Assembly (NCBI GenBank): GCA_016788165.1
Contig: JAEUTH010000009.1
Location: 1-64,000 of the forward strand
Source of the DNA: Bacteroidia bacterium
Lineage (GTDB): Bacteria; Bacteroidota; Bacteroidia; AKYH767-A; OLB10
Direction of reading: 5' to 3'
DNA: 64,000 bases
Numbering within the stretch: the stretch's first letter is position 1; every line of letters begins with the position of its first letter. The position numbers were made by a program, and so were the translations under genes. Of this stretch, positions 41,784 through 51,598 are shown piece by piece. Under the pieces are notes generated by a model. That model searched no databases. It was given only the letters and a program-made list of their open reading frames with translations, and was not told where the DNA came from.

Positions 41784-42302
41784 ATGGGCATGCATATATC
41801 TTATACTGAAACACAATACTTCGGAAACTGGATTCGCATTATTTTAATTCTATTACTATTTCCAGTAGGCATGCTTTCGGCTGTAAAATTGTCAAATGCA
41901 GGTAACACATCGCATTTGCTTGCAGCCATAATTACGTTTGCAATATCTGTTGCACTGTTGTTGCTGTTTTGGAAAGCGCATTTAAGCACCTCAATTGACA
42001 ACTATGGAATCAGTTATCAGTTTAAGCCCTTTCATCTGAAACAAAAAACTATTAATTGGGATGATGTTAAATTAGTAGAGTTAATGAAATATAAACCAAT
42101 CCAAATGTATGGTGGATGGGGATTAAGGTATAGTTTTAAATACGGTTGGGCATACAATGTTTCAGGTAATTATGGGTTAAAAATTTACGCAGCCAATAAA
42201 AAGCCCGTACTTATTGGCACCAATCAATTAGAAAAGATGCAAGAAACAATTATGAAGCTAAATCAAGATTGTAAATTGAAATATAAGCTTTCTTTAAATT
42301 AG
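41784..42302 (+). CDS. Two-TM protein of unknown function in the SPFH unit
   Basis: A 172-residue protein: two membrane segments at about residues 17-35 and 45-63, then a soluble beta-rich domain of about 105 residues (SIDNYGISYQFKPFHLKQKTINWDDVKLVELMKY, YGLKIYAANKKPVLIGTNQLEKM) that looks like a bacterial PH-type fold. The alternation of short strands with a final helix fits that fold, but I do not recognise a named family. The start is ATG 41784 or 41790. It lies 4 bases after the Arc-type gene, so the two are translationally coupled. deoC begins 39 bases after its stop. Confidence 0.7.
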   Translation: MGMHISYTETQYFGNWIRIILILLLFPVGMLSAVKLSNAGNTSHLLAAIITFAISVALLLLFWKAHLSTSIDNYGISYQFKPFHLKQKTINWDDVKLVELMKYKPIQMYGGWGLRYSFKYGWAYNVSGNYGLKIYAANKKPVLIGTNQLEKMQETIMKLNQDCKLKYKLSLN

Positions 42303-42341
42303 AAGTTTGGATTTACTTATGTTTGAAAAAATTAGCCGAAT

Positions 42342-43241
42342 ATGAACTTAAAACAAATCTTGTCAGGGTTACAATCTGTAGATCAGGTTGGCGTAGAAGA
42401 ACGGATAGCACGGCTGGGGAAACGGAGTATTAAAAATCAATCGAAAGTTGATGCATTAAAATTAGCCTTACAAATGTGCGACCTAACTACACTGGAAGCT
42501 CGTGATACTGAAGGTAAAGTAATTCAGCTTTGTAATAAGGCAATGCATCCGCATGAAAGTTTAAATGTACCATCTGTTGCTGCTGTTTGTGTTTATCCAA
42601 ACATGGTGGCTGTTGCTAAAAAAAGTTTGGCGGGTAGTAAGGTAAAAGTAGCAGCAGTTGCTACTGCATTTCCGAGTGGTATGAGTACCCTCAAATTTAA
42701 ATTAGATGAAACAAAATATGCTGTAAATGAAGGTGCTGACGAAATTGATATGGTTATAAGCAGAGGTAAATTTTTAGCCGGTGATTATAATTATGTTTTC
42801 GATGAGATTGCCGCTGTTAAAAATGCATGTGGCGATGCACATTTAAAAGTTATTTTAGAAACAGGCGAAATTAGTACCTTGGATAATGTGCGTAAAGCCA
42901 GCCACATTGCCATGTATGCCGGTGCCGATTTTATTAAAACCTCGACCGGCAAAGTGCAGCCTGCTGCAACTTTACCTGTTACCTGCGTTATGCTTGAAGC
43001 CATACGTGATTTTTATTTCCAGGAAAATAAAATGATAGGAATGAAACCTGCCGGAGGTATTGCCACTGCAAAATTAGCTTTACAATATTTAGTGCTTTTA
43101 CGCGAAACATTGGGCACATTGTGGCTAACACCTAACTGGTTCAGGTTTGGTGCCAGCAGCTTAGCCAATGATTTATTAATGCAGATAAGCAAACAAGAAA
43201 CAGGCAATTACCAAAGTTCAGATTATTTTTCGAAAGATTAG
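42342..43241 (+). CDS. deoC: Deoxyribose-phosphate aldolase
   Basis: Splits 2-deoxyribose 5-phosphate into acetaldehyde and glyceraldehyde 3-phosphate during nucleoside breakdown. The Schiff-base Lys is in FIKTSTGKVQP, with the second active-site region KVILETGEI and DEIDMVISRG before it. The protein is 299 residues, about 40-80 longer than the shortest family members because of an N-terminal extension, as in the longer class. A terminator follows immediately and is shared with the convergent gene. Confidence 0.95.
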   Translation: MNLKQILSGLQSVDQVGVEERIARLGKRSIKNQSKVDALKLALQMCDLTTLEARDTEGKVIQLCNKAMHPHESLNVPSVAAVCVYPNMVAVAKKSLAGSKVKVAAVATAFPSGMSTLKFKLDETKYAVNEGADEIDMVISRGKFLAGDYNYVFDEIAAVKNACGDAHLKVILETGEISTLDNVRKASHIAMYAGADFIKTSTGKVQPAATLPVTCVMLEAIRDFYFQENKMIGMKPAGGIATAKLALQYLVLLRETLGTLWLTPNWFRFGASSLANDLLMQISKQETGNYQSSDYFSKD

Positions 43242-43274
43242 ATTTTGGATGTAAATCAGATACCACAATCAAAT

Positions 43275-43315
43275 AAAAAAAGAGGCTGCCTTTGTGTTAG
43301 ACAGCCTCTTTTTTT
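43275..43315. terminator. Bidirectional terminator between deoC and the GT5-like gene
   Basis: Six A then AGAGGCTG (43281-43288) pairs with CAGCCTCT (43302-43309) followed by six T. It lies between convergent genes (stops at 43241 and 43334), and the mirror A-run lets it serve both. Confidence 0.9.
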
Positions 43316-43333
43316 ATTATTTAAATCCGGTTA

Positions 43334-44158
43334 TTATACAAGCTCACCGGCCATAACCTCTTCATAAAAATTATTAAACACCTTTATATAATCATCACCA
43401 TCTGTTAATGGCAAAGTGTTTTTGCCTGATTTTTTCATGGCAGTTTCAATCTCTTTAGAAATGGTTTCGCTACCGCGTATCAATGCATCAGAATGGCGTA
43501 TGGCATTTAAACTTAGGTTTGTATAATTTGCGTCTTTAAGCTCTTTAATGTCATTGGCCGAAATACCCTCCATACTGATTTTCTTATTGTAGTTAGCAGG
43601 CCAGTTTCCTTCAAAAGCATCATTATAAACACTGTAAACTACACGTGCATTTTTAAAGCAAGGGTCTTCTTTATAAGCCGTTTTTACAAACATGGGTATT
43701 AATGAGGTTATCCAACCATGGCAGTGAATTATATCAGGCACCCAACCTAATTTTTTAACGGTTTCTAATACACCACGACAGAAAAATACAGTTCTATCGT
43801 CATTATCCTTAAAGTATTTTCCTTTGGCATCGGTAACCATGGCCTTACGTTGAAAATACTCTTCATTATCAATAAAATATACCTGCATGCGCGCTTGTTG
43901 TATGGAGGCAACTTTAATAATTAGCGGATGATCAAGGTCATTTATAATAAGGTTCATACCGCTTAACCGTATCACTTCATGTAATTGGTTTCGCCTTTCA
44001 TTTACCAAACCGTAACGTGGCATAAAAACTCTGATTTCTTTACCAGATTCCTGTGTGCCCTGAGGCAGGTGACGGCAAATTTTTGAAATTTCAGTTGATT
44101 CAACAAAAGGAGTTATTTCCTGAGATATGAAAAGAACTTTAACTTTCTCTTTCTTCAT
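43334..44158 (-). CDS. Starch/glycogen-synthase-like protein, N-terminal (GT5) half only
   Basis: A 274-residue protein resembling only the first domain of glycogen synthases: VLFISQEITPF at the start, RVFMPRYGLVNER, and DIIHCHGWITSLIPMFVKT. Classical enzymes are about 480 residues and have a second nucleotide-sugar-binding domain, absent here. The ADP-glucose-binding KxGGL loop after the first strand is replaced by ESTEISKI. Proteins of this reduced form are, as I recall, widespread in Bacteroidota, so it is probably not a local truncation, but it may be non-catalytic or use another partner. The start at ATG 44158 is chosen because MKKEKVKV begins the conserved part; 13 further codons upstream are open. 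Confidence 0.78.
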   Translation of the reverse strand: MKKEKVKVLFISQEITPFVESTEISKICRHLPQGTQESGKEIRVFMPRYGLVNERRNQLHEVIRLSGMNLIINDLDHPLIIKVASIQQARMQVYFIDNEEYFQRKAMVTDAKGKYFKDNDDRTVFFCRGVLETVKKLGWVPDIIHCHGWITSLIPMFVKTAYKEDPCFKNARVVYSVYNDAFEGNWPANYNKKISMEGISANDIKELKDANYTNLSLNAIRHSDALIRGSETISKEIETAMKKSGKNTLPLTDGDDYIKVFNNFYEEVMAGELV

Positions 44159-44184
44159 TACTATCGCGTTTTTAAAATGAGGCA

Positions 44185-44192
44185 CAAAAGTA
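44185..44192 (-). promoter_or_regulatory. -7-like box for the GT5-like gene
   Basis: On the minus strand this reads TACTTTTG (TAnnTTTG), 26 bases before the ATG at 44158. A TTG lies 20 bases further upstream, a good spacing for the -33 element. The promoter's position supports the 44158 start over the longer open frame. Confidence 0.6.
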
Positions 44193-44354
44193 AGCAACTT
44201 TAAAAAAACTCACAACCAAAAGCCCTTTGTTTACTACGTATTAACCAAAATAAATGTCTTGTTTTTTTAAAATATATTATTAATAAAAGCAAGTACTTAC
44301 AGCATAATATAATTCAGTAGGGGCTATCGGAAAAGTAACTTTACAAACATTTTA

Positions 44355-47300
44355 CTACCTTTTAATAAAGTTAATAGCACTATAACCATTATTCCAAACA
44401 ATCAATTGATAAACACCTGAGGCAAATGGTGTTTTTATGGTTAAGTAGTTGTTGCTGGTTAAGTTAGTTTCAGTAACAAGTGCTCTACCCCATACATCAA
44501 TTATTTTATACCAAGCATGCTGTGTCAATGGTTTATTAAATATTACATTAATAAAATCGCTGGCTGGGTTGGGGTACAAAACAGATATAGACGAATTTAT
44601 GTTGTTAACTCCGGCACAACCGGCAACCGGCAAATAATTGCTCATGTGGCTACAACCGGCATTATCAAAAACCCGCACACTATACAAACCCGGTTGCAAG
44701 GCTGCATACGAAATATTTGTAGCAGCATTAATAGGCACGTCAAAATTGTACCATTGATATGAAAGTGCACTGCCTGTATTTGCCAATAACATTACGGTAT
44801 CGCCTGCCGGGCAAAGCACACTATCAGAAACATAATAAGCTTCCGATTCGGGCACTTTAGTTACCGTAACCGTTTGACTGGTATCAAAACACAAATTTAA
44901 ATCGGTAATAAACGCTTTATAATTCCCAGTTTTATTGACAGTAAGTGTGTAGTAGTTGCTATTTGCAATAGGCACGTTATTTAAAAACCATTGATAGGTA
45001 TAATCCGGATTTTGATCGGCATAAAGTATAACGCTATCCTGCGTACATAGCATTAACGAACCACTTGTTGTTAATTGGTTATTTATAATATGTTCGGCAA
45101 AATAAAGTGGTTGGGTACCGGTACTACATCCATTTGGCTGGGACACAAATACCTGATAAGTGCCGGTATTTGTTGCTAAATAATGTGTGTCGGTTGCGCC
45201 TATTATCGGTTGCAAGTTTTTATACCATTGATACGTGTATGTTGGGTCATAACCTGTATGCAATGCCACACTATCATCAACACAGCTAAATAAAGTACCG
45301 GTTATATTTTGTTGTGGGTTGGGTGCTGCCTTTACTTTGAGCACATCTAAGTAATTTGCAGTATCGTTTCCGAAAGGGTTGTAAGCAATCAGTTTAACAT
45401 CCTGCACACCAAACATGGTTTTATAAGTTACAACCGGATTTGGTTGGTTTGAGGTTGGCGGTGTCCCATTCTGAAATATCCATTTTAAACTATCAGCTTT
45501 GCCAATGATTACGCTGGTGTATTGAACCGAATCAAATAAGCAGATGGTTGTTTTATCCATAGCAAATTCGGCTATTGGCGAGTTTCCTTGATGAATGAAA
45601 ACAGTGTGTTTGTTCGATAGCCCTGCATCGTCAGTTACGGTTAAGGTTATTTCATAGAAGTAAGTTTCTAAACTGTCTTCGGGCGAGGTTATGAAGTAAC
45701 TTACATGGTCGGTATCAATTGGATTTGGATGCTCATGGTAATTGTGGTGCAATGAAGTGTACCATTCATAATGCAATTGATTTTGATTATGCTCGGCATC
45801 GGTAACATTTGCAGTAAGGTTAAAAGTTTCGGCCACTAATGTAGAGTACCAACTACCATCAATGGGGCTTGTAATAGCCACATTGGGCGGTGTGTTGTTT
45901 AATGACACCAAGCTGGTTGCACTACCCGAAAGGTTGCCTGTGTCAGTTACGGTAAGTGTTACATCATATTTAATAGGGTTTCCGTTAGGCGCATTGTATG
46001 TATGACTTACTTGCGCGCCTGTAGCTGTAGTGCCATCACCAAAAGTCCAAGCATAAGTTAGTGCAGCGCCTTCGGGGTCGGTTGATGTACTGCCGTTAAA
46101 GTTTACGGTAAGCGTGCCCGGGCCAAAAAGTTTGTCTTGTTGGATACGTGCTACAGGTGCAACATTTACGCCCAGGGTGTATCTGATGCGGTGTATTTCG
46201 TAAGGATATTCAATATAATAAATTGCCTGGTCGAAACGGTTGTAAGTTAATGCCATGCAATCGCCTAAACTTGTAGCAAAAGTATCAACAAACAAGGGGT
46301 TATTGGCACTATCTAACTTTATATTACAGATATAACCGGTATCGTATTCGGCAACAAAAAGCTGACCTTTGTAAAAGGCCGGAAACTTATCGCCCATATA
46401 AAACTCAACACCCGAAATACATTGGCTTTTAAGCTCAACGCCACCGGTAGGCGAACCGGGTGCACCAACATTGGCTAATGTAGGATTGTACCCATTCCAG
46501 GTTGGCACATAAGTGGTTGAGTCGGCATGAAAAAATGCCATAGATGGCCGCTTACGTATGTAACGCGGAACACTGTTAGGTGTTTGCATACTTATATTAC
46601 ATGGGTTAGGCCAATTTGCATTTGGGTCGAGTGTTGGTTCTAACAATAGGTCTTTGAAATAGAAATAAGGTTGGGTGCAACCTCCGGTGCCAAATAATGG
46701 ATTGGGTGCATAATAGTTGGGTACCCATTTATTAATGAAACCATTATGTGGCGCCATTCCTTCATAACTGGGCCAACCAAAGTTTTGTGCTGCGCTATCG
46801 CAAATAAATAAACTCTCCCATTTATAAAAACCTACATCGCCAATGTAAAATGTACCTGGAAGGCCGGCTGTAATATCAGTTGATGATGTGCCGGGTTTAA
46901 TACAAAATTGATAAGGTTGTCGAAGCCCCAAACACCAAACTTTGCTGATGGGTGCATTGGGTTGTGCTGCATCGTAATAAGGGTTTGAACTTATGCCCAA
47001 TCCGGTCATTGGGTCAATACGTAACAACTTGCCGTTTAAAGATTGAATTAACTGTGACCTGAAGCCACCAATATTGGTTTGCAGTATCAAAATGCTATCT
47101 AACAAACACTGGGCATAGTAGGTTTGTGCATTGCTGCCTGTATCTACCGAACCACCATGTGCATTATCGCCTGTAGAAATTACTAACGACCCGTCTAACA
47201 TCATTTCTATATGGCCACCATCATGAAAGGTATAGGTTACAGGTATGCCTGTTTGTTTAGTTTGGCCAATTAAAACGAAGCGGCTGTTAGGTATTAGCGT

Positions 47301-47792
47301 AGTAAAATTGGTAGTTGGGTCGGCCTGAAAACGGGTAACCCGGTTAATGGTAGCGCTAAAAAAGTTATTTACATTGGCATTATAATTTGGTGTACCAAAC
47401 TCTAAAAGGTGATGCCTGTCAACAGTGTACATTACATAAAAATAGCCGTTGGTTAAAAAATTTTTATCCAAGGCTAAGCCCATTAAACCATGCGAGCTCC
47501 ATTGACCTACTTCTTCTTTAATATTTAAAAGTGGGGCATTTATTTTTACGCCATTGGTATCAACAATCCAAATTTCGCCTGCACCCTCAACTACAAACAT
47601 GCGACCTAATGAGTCGAATACCAATTGGCGCAAATCGTCCCATCCATCAGATACTTTATCATCTGTAAAGCCTGGTAAAACATGCGGATTACTTGTTGAG
47701 CCTCCTTGTCCATATCCCAATGTGCAAGCAAATAACAACTTGAGACACAAAAGGCCAAACCATTTTTTTAGTAATTCACTTTGCTTAATCAT
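44355..47792 (-). CDS. Secreted sugar-dehydrogenase-like protein with PKD and T9SS tail
   Basis: A 1145-residue exported protein. After the signal peptide (LLFACTLGYGQ) residues 35-545 form a glucose/sorbosone dehydrogenase-like propeller: DDLRQLVFDSLGRMFVVEG, HGLMGLALDKNF, the loop HDGGHIEMMLDGSLVISTGD, GKLLRIDP and CLGLRQPYQF. Members usually carry PQQ, but I cannot confirm its ligands. A PKD domain follows at about 555-640 (YAWTFGDGTTATGAQVSHTY), then Ig-like modules with paired Cys, and a type A sorting domain at the end (VLYPNPASDFINVIFNKPL ... GVYQLIVWNNG). It should be T9SS-exported and may oxidise sugars or bind polysaccharide at the surface. It stands alone. Confidence 0.85.
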   Translation of the reverse strand: MIKQSELLKKWFGLLCLKLLFACTLGYGQGGSTSNPHVLPGFTDDKVSDGWDDLRQLVFDSLGRMFVVEGAGEIWIVDTNGVKINAPLLNIKEEVGQWSSHGLMGLALDKNFLTNGYFYVMYTVDRHHLLEFGTPNYNANVNNFFSATINRVTRFQADPTTNFTTLIPNSRFVLIGQTKQTGIPVTYTFHDGGHIEMMLDGSLVISTGDNAHGGSVDTGSNAQTYYAQCLLDSILILQTNIGGFRSQLIQSLNGKLLRIDPMTGLGISSNPYYDAAQPNAPISKVWCLGLRQPYQFCIKPGTSSTDITAGLPGTFYIGDVGFYKWESLFICDSAAQNFGWPSYEGMAPHNGFINKWVPNYYAPNPLFGTGGCTQPYFYFKDLLLEPTLDPNANWPNPCNISMQTPNSVPRYIRKRPSMAFFHADSTTYVPTWNGYNPTLANVGAPGSPTGGVELKSQCISGVEFYMGDKFPAFYKGQLFVAEYDTGYICNIKLDSANNPLFVDTFATSLGDCMALTYNRFDQAIYYIEYPYEIHRIRYTLGVNVAPVARIQQDKLFGPGTLTVNFNGSTSTDPEGAALTYAWTFGDGTTATGAQVSHTYNAPNGNPIKYDVTLTVTDTGNLSGSATSLVSLNNTPPNVAITSPIDGSWYSTLVAETFNLTANVTDAEHNQNQLHYEWYTSLHHNYHEHPNPIDTDHVSYFITSPEDSLETYFYEITLTVTDDAGLSNKHTVFIHQGNSPIAEFAMDKTTICLFDSVQYTSVIIGKADSLKWIFQNGTPPTSNQPNPVVTYKTMFGVQDVKLIAYNPFGNDTANYLDVLKVKAAPNPQQNITGTLFSCVDDSVALHTGYDPTYTYQWYKNLQPIIGATDTHYLATNTGTYQVFVSQPNGCSTGTQPLYFAEHIINNQLTTSGSLMLCTQDSVILYADQNPDYTYQWFLNNVPIANSNYYTLTVNKTGNYKAFITDLNLCFDTSQTVTVTKVPESEAYYVSDSVLCPAGDTVMLLANTGSALSYQWYNFDVPINAATNISYAALQPGLYSVRVFDNAGCSHMSNYLPVAGCAGVNNINSSISVLYPNPASDFINVIFNKPLTQHAWYKIIDVWGRALVTETNLTSNNYLTIKTPFASGVYQLIVWNNGYSAINFIKR

Positions 47793-48014
47793 GACAATAA
47801 TTTAAAATCAGATAACACTAAATGCTGATGTTTAGAAATTAATTTTCTGTATAAAAATTAAAAGATAAACATCATGCGAAAGTAAACAATTGTGTGGCAA
47901 TCTGTTTAGTTTTTTAGTCAGTTTTTTGTAAGGCATGCTTAGCGTTTTCGTATCCATAATCAGCCCAAATTTGGTAAGCCAATGAAGCTTGCTAATAAAT
48001 CATCAGAAAATCAA

Positions 48015-48720
48015 ATGCAATCAGTTAATAACAGCATTGCAGACATTTTTTTACTGACAATTGTAAGTCATAATGCTTACAGCCAGGTTGATGTTTTAAA
48101 TCACGTTGGAAACAATGCTTCTTACTAAGTGGGTTGGGATAATGCTGCTATGTCAAACACCTTAAAGTGAACTTAACACAGGGCTTACAATATGGCTTTA
48201 TTACTCAGGAATTGGAAATGGTACTGCCGCAACTTATGCGTCAGTTTGTGCAACCGCCAACGCAAGATTCCTCAGGAAATATTATAACACCACAGGTAAA
48301 TTTTACGGCTATTGCTTACCAACCACTAATTGCACTTTTAATAGCCGGATATAAAGAGCACCAACAACAAATTGACTCCTTAGCTGATTTAATAAACAAC
48401 AACGCCTATCCACTAAAACAGCCATTGCAATCCATGACTGTTACGTTAAGCAATCAGGCATCCATCATACTCAACCAAAACGACCCCAATCCCTTTGCCC
48501 AAAACACTACCATCACATATTCAATTCCTGATGAAGTAAAAAACGCACAACTTTTAATTTACGATAACAACGGTACTATACTTAAAACCATTACGATTAA
48601 CGAAAAAGGCCAAGCAGTATTTTAATTTATGGCAGCCAATTATCAACTGGCATTTACACCTACACTTTAATAGCCGATGGCAAACCCGTTGAAACCAAAC
48701 GTATGGTAAAAGTGAAGTGA
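48015..48720 (+). pseudogene. Decayed T9SS protein with S74 intramolecular-chaperone domain
   Basis: Several pieces of one gene survive. The ATG at 48015 begins a signal-like segment (IFLLTIVSHNAYSQ) and a typical start of tail-fibre-like T9SS proteins (VDVLNHVGNNASY), cut by a TAA at 48126-48128; the frame goes on with VGWDNAAMSNTLK to a TGA. In another frame, from 48167, comes the end of a Peptidase_S74 chaperone domain (GLQYGFITQELEMVLPQL), joined to a type A sorting domain (ILNQNDPNPFAQNTTITYSI). That frame stops at 48623-48625, and the end of the sorting domain (GSQLSTGIYTYTLIADGK ... RMVKVK) continues in a third frame to the TGA at 48718-48720. So there is a nonsense change, a large internal loss and a C-terminal frameshift. 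The 220 bases before it (47793-48014) hold nothing recognisable. Confidence 0.78.
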
Positions 48721-48775
48721 GGAAAGCTCCGGGTATAAAAAATTAATTTTGTAACGATTTTCGTAAATCAGTTGA

Positions 48776-50563
48776 TTAATCGAGTTTAAGCACAGCCATA
48801 AATGCGGCTTGCGGAATTTCGACATTCCCTACCTGACGCATACGTTTTTTGCCTTCTTTTTGTTTTTCAAGCAATTTTCGTTTCCGCGAAATATCGCCAC
48901 CATAACATTTAGCAGTAACATCTTTACGCAAGGCTTTAACGGTTTCGCGTGCTATAATTTTGGCTCCAATAGAAGCTTGTATTATAATTTCGAATTGCTG
49001 GCGCGTCATCAACTCTTTAAGTTTTTCGCATATTTTTTTGCCAAACTCATAAGCATGGTCGCGGTGTATTAAAGCCGATAGTGCATCAACAGCATCACCA
49101 TTCATACGGATATCTAGTTTAACCAAATCGCTGGGTTGGTAGCCAATGGGGTGATAATCGAATGATGCATACCCTTTACTGATGGTTTTTAATTTATCAT
49201 AAAAATCGAAAACGATTTCTGATAAAGGCATATTAAAAATTAATTCAACGCGGCTTGTGGTTAAATAACTCTGATTTACAATGGTGCCACGCTTGCCAAT
49301 ACACAAGTTCATAATAGCACCGGTAAATTCTGATTTGGTAATGATTGTGGCTTTTATGTAGGGTTCTTCAATTCTATCGAGCCGGGCTGGGTCCGGAAAG
49401 TCGGATGGGTTGTTGATTATAAAGTCGCTTCCATTGGTTAAATAGGCATGGTAGCTAACGTTGGGTACGGTGGTGATAACCGTCATATTAAATTCGCGCT
49501 CCAAACGTTCCTGGATAATTTCCATGTGTAGCATACCTAAAAAACCACATCTGAAACCAAAACCTAAAGCGGCCGAACTTTCAGGTTCAAACACTAAGCT
49601 TGCATCATTAAGCTGAAGTTTTTCCATGCTGTAACGCAGTTCTTCATAATCATCGGTATCTACCGGATAAATACCTGCAAATACCATGGGTTTTACATCT
49701 TCAAAGCCTTCAATAGCGCCATTGCAAGGGTTGTCGATACGGGTAATGGTATCGCCTACTTTTACATCTTTGGCTTCTTTAATACCACTAATAATATAGC
49801 CCACATCGCCAGCCTTAACGGTGGCGCGGGGTTCTTTATCTAAGCGTAAAATGCCTACTTCTTCGGCTATGTATTCTTTGCCGGTGTTTACAAACTTTAC
49901 TTTATCGTTTTTATAAATCTGCCCATCAACCACTTTATAGTAAGCAATAATGCCTCTGAAACTGTTGTACACCGAATCGAAAATTAATGCTTTTAAAGGG
50001 GCGTTTAATTCGCCTTTGGGAGGCGGTATTCTGTTAACAATGGCTTCTAACACTTCAGGTACGCCCATACCGGTTTTGCCCGAAGCGGCTAATATCTCTT
50101 CGCGCTTACAACCTAATAAATCCACAATCTGATCTTTTACTTCTTCGGGGTTGGCGCTTTCGAGGTCGATTTTATTAAGTATGGGAATTATTTCTAAATC
50201 GTTTTCTAAGGCTAAATACAGGTTACTAATGGTTTGTGCCTGAATGCCTTGTGCAGCATCTACAATAAGCAATGCGCCCTCGCAAGCAGCAATGCTTCGG
50301 CTAACTTCATAACTAAAGTCAACATGGCCGGGTGTGTCAATTAAGTTAAGTACATATTTTTTGCCGTCTAACAAATAGTCCATTTGTATGGCATGGCTTT
50401 TTATGGTTATGCCGCGTTCGCGTTCAATATCCATATCGTCAAGCACTTGTGCCTGTGCTTGGCGTGCACTTACGGTGTTAGTTACCTGTAATAAGCGGTC
50501 GGCCAGGGTGCTTTTACCGTGATCGATGTGGGCTATGATGCAAAAATTTCTGATGTTTTCCAT
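48776..50563 (-). CDS. lepA: Elongation factor 4 (LepA)
   Basis: Ribosome-associated GTPase that helps translation under stress or during subunit assembly. The G-domain motifs are all present: [15 protein letters not shown] (G1), [10 protein letters not shown] (G2), [10 protein letters not shown] (G3) and LNKIDL (G4). The EF4-specific C-terminal domain ([23 protein letters not shown]) is intact. Length is 595 residues, as expected. It is transcribed from the minus strand with a near-consensus -7 box (TACTTTCG at 50574-50581) before the ATG. Confidence 0.97.
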   Translation of the reverse strand: MENIRNFCIIAHIDHGKSTLADRLLQVTNTVSARQAQAQVLDDMDIERERGITIKSHAIQMDYLLDGKKYVLNLIDTPGHVDFSYEVSRSIAACEGALLIVDAAQGIQAQTISNLYLALENDLEIIPILNKIDLESANPEEVKDQIVDLLGCKREEILAASGKTGMGVPEVLEAIVNRIPPPKGELNAPLKALIFDSVYNSFRGIIAYYKVVDGQIYKNDKVKFVNTGKEYIAEEVGILRLDKEPRATVKAGDVGYIISGIKEAKDVKVGDTITRIDNPCNGAIEGFEDVKPMVFAGIYPVDTDDYEELRYSMEKLQLNDASLVFEPESSAALGFGFRCGFLGMLHMEIIQERLEREFNMTVITTVPNVSYHAYLTNGSDFIINNPSDFPDPARLDRIEEPYIKATIITKSEFTGAIMNLCIGKRGTIVNQSYLTTSRVELIFNMPLSEIVFDFYDKLKTISKGYASFDYHPIGYQPSDLVKLDIRMNGDAVDALSALIHRDHAYEFGKKICEKLKELMTRQQFEIIIQASIGAKIIARETVKALRKDVTAKCYGGDISRKRKLLEKQKEGKKRMRQVGNVEIPQAAFMAVLKLD

Positions 50564-50655
50564 TGGTGGCGCGAAAGTAATGGTTTTAAAACATAAGAAA
50601 AACCATTGGCCTAACAGTTTGGCCGCACAAATCGCTTTTAAATATTAATTAGTAT

Positions 50656-51399
50656 TTAAGGTTTTTTAAAAATTGCACTTACCCATCCGCATTTAGCCAA
50701 TGCATAGCTACATGCTGTTTGTAGTACGCCTAAACCATAGGTTACACTGCGGCCAAAGTTTATTGACGAAGCTTCTTTAAAATATTTGGTAGGGCAGGTT
50801 ATTTCGGCAATTTCGAAACCGGCAAAAAATATTTGTGCCAACAGTTGATTATCGAATACAAAGTCGTTGCTGTTTGCATGATAATTTATGCGACTTAAAA
50901 CGGCTTTACTATAGGCACGGTAGCCTGTGTGATACTCACTTAATTTTTGATTCATCAATATGTTTTGAACCAAAGTAAGCATGCGGTTAAAAAAGTATTT
51001 ATACAATGGCATGCCGCCTTTTATTGCACCCTTGCCTAAAATACGCGAGCCTAATACCACCTGATACACACCACTTGCAATAATATGTGCCATGGGTGTA
51101 ATAAGCAGCGGAGTGTATTGATAATCGGGATGGAGCATTATTATTATATCGGCATCTAATTGCAGTGCTTTATCGTAACAGGTTTTTTGATTGCCACCAT
51201 AGCCTTTGTTTTTTTGGTGTTTTATAATATTTGTAATGCCTAAATTTTGAGCTACTTCTATGGTATTATCTGTACTGCAATCGTCAACCAAAACCACCTC
51301 ATCAACTAAGGGTTTCGGAATTTCGGAAAGGGTTTGTGCCAGTGTTAAAGCTGCATTGTAAGCGGGCAGTACCACCACAATTTTTTTACTATTAATCAT
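50656..51399 (-). CDS. GT2-family (DPM1-like) glycosyltransferase
   Basis: A 247-residue cytoplasmic-face glycosyltransferase with GT-A fold. The nucleotide-sugar region IVVVLPAYNAALTLAQTLSE is followed by the metal-binding motif VVLVDDCSTD and, later, LHPDYQY in the DxD position. There is no membrane domain, as in DPM1/polyprenyl-phosphate mannosyltransferase relatives that transfer sugar to a lipid carrier or act in glycan assembly. The acceptor is unknown. It is 92 bases upstream of lepA on the same strand, and may share its transcript. Confidence 0.88.
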   Translation of the reverse strand: MINSKKIVVVLPAYNAALTLAQTLSEIPKPLVDEVVLVDDCSTDNTIEVAQNLGITNIIKHQKNKGYGGNQKTCYDKALQLDADIIIMLHPDYQYTPLLITPMAHIIASGVYQVVLGSRILGKGAIKGGMPLYKYFFNRMLTLVQNILMNQKLSEYHTGYRAYSKAVLSRINYHANSNDFVFDNQLLAQIFFAGFEIAEITCPTKYFKEASSINFGRSVTYGLGVLQTACSYALAKCGWVSAIFKKP

Positions 51400-51532
51400 A
51401 AATATCTTAAAAGCTATATGTAGCTAATACCATAAGTGTTTTGGCCAAGGTGATAAAAATTTAATAGATGTAACAAAAAACAACCTAAATCGTCAATTAA
51501 CGTTTAATAAAGCTTAACAGAAAAAAAAATTG

Positions 51533-51547
51533 GGTAACCCTGTTACC
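51533..51547. promoter_or_regulatory. Small palindrome before the TolC/adaptor genes
   Basis: GGTAAC (51533-51538) and GTTACC (51542-51547) are exact reverse complements with a three-base centre, 52 bases before the TolC start. It is a plausible operator for an efflux repressor, though no such gene is nearby. Confidence 0.4.
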
Positions 51548-51598
51548 TATTTACTTGCACTTAAATAAACCCAACAAAAACAAATTTAAACCAGACCC

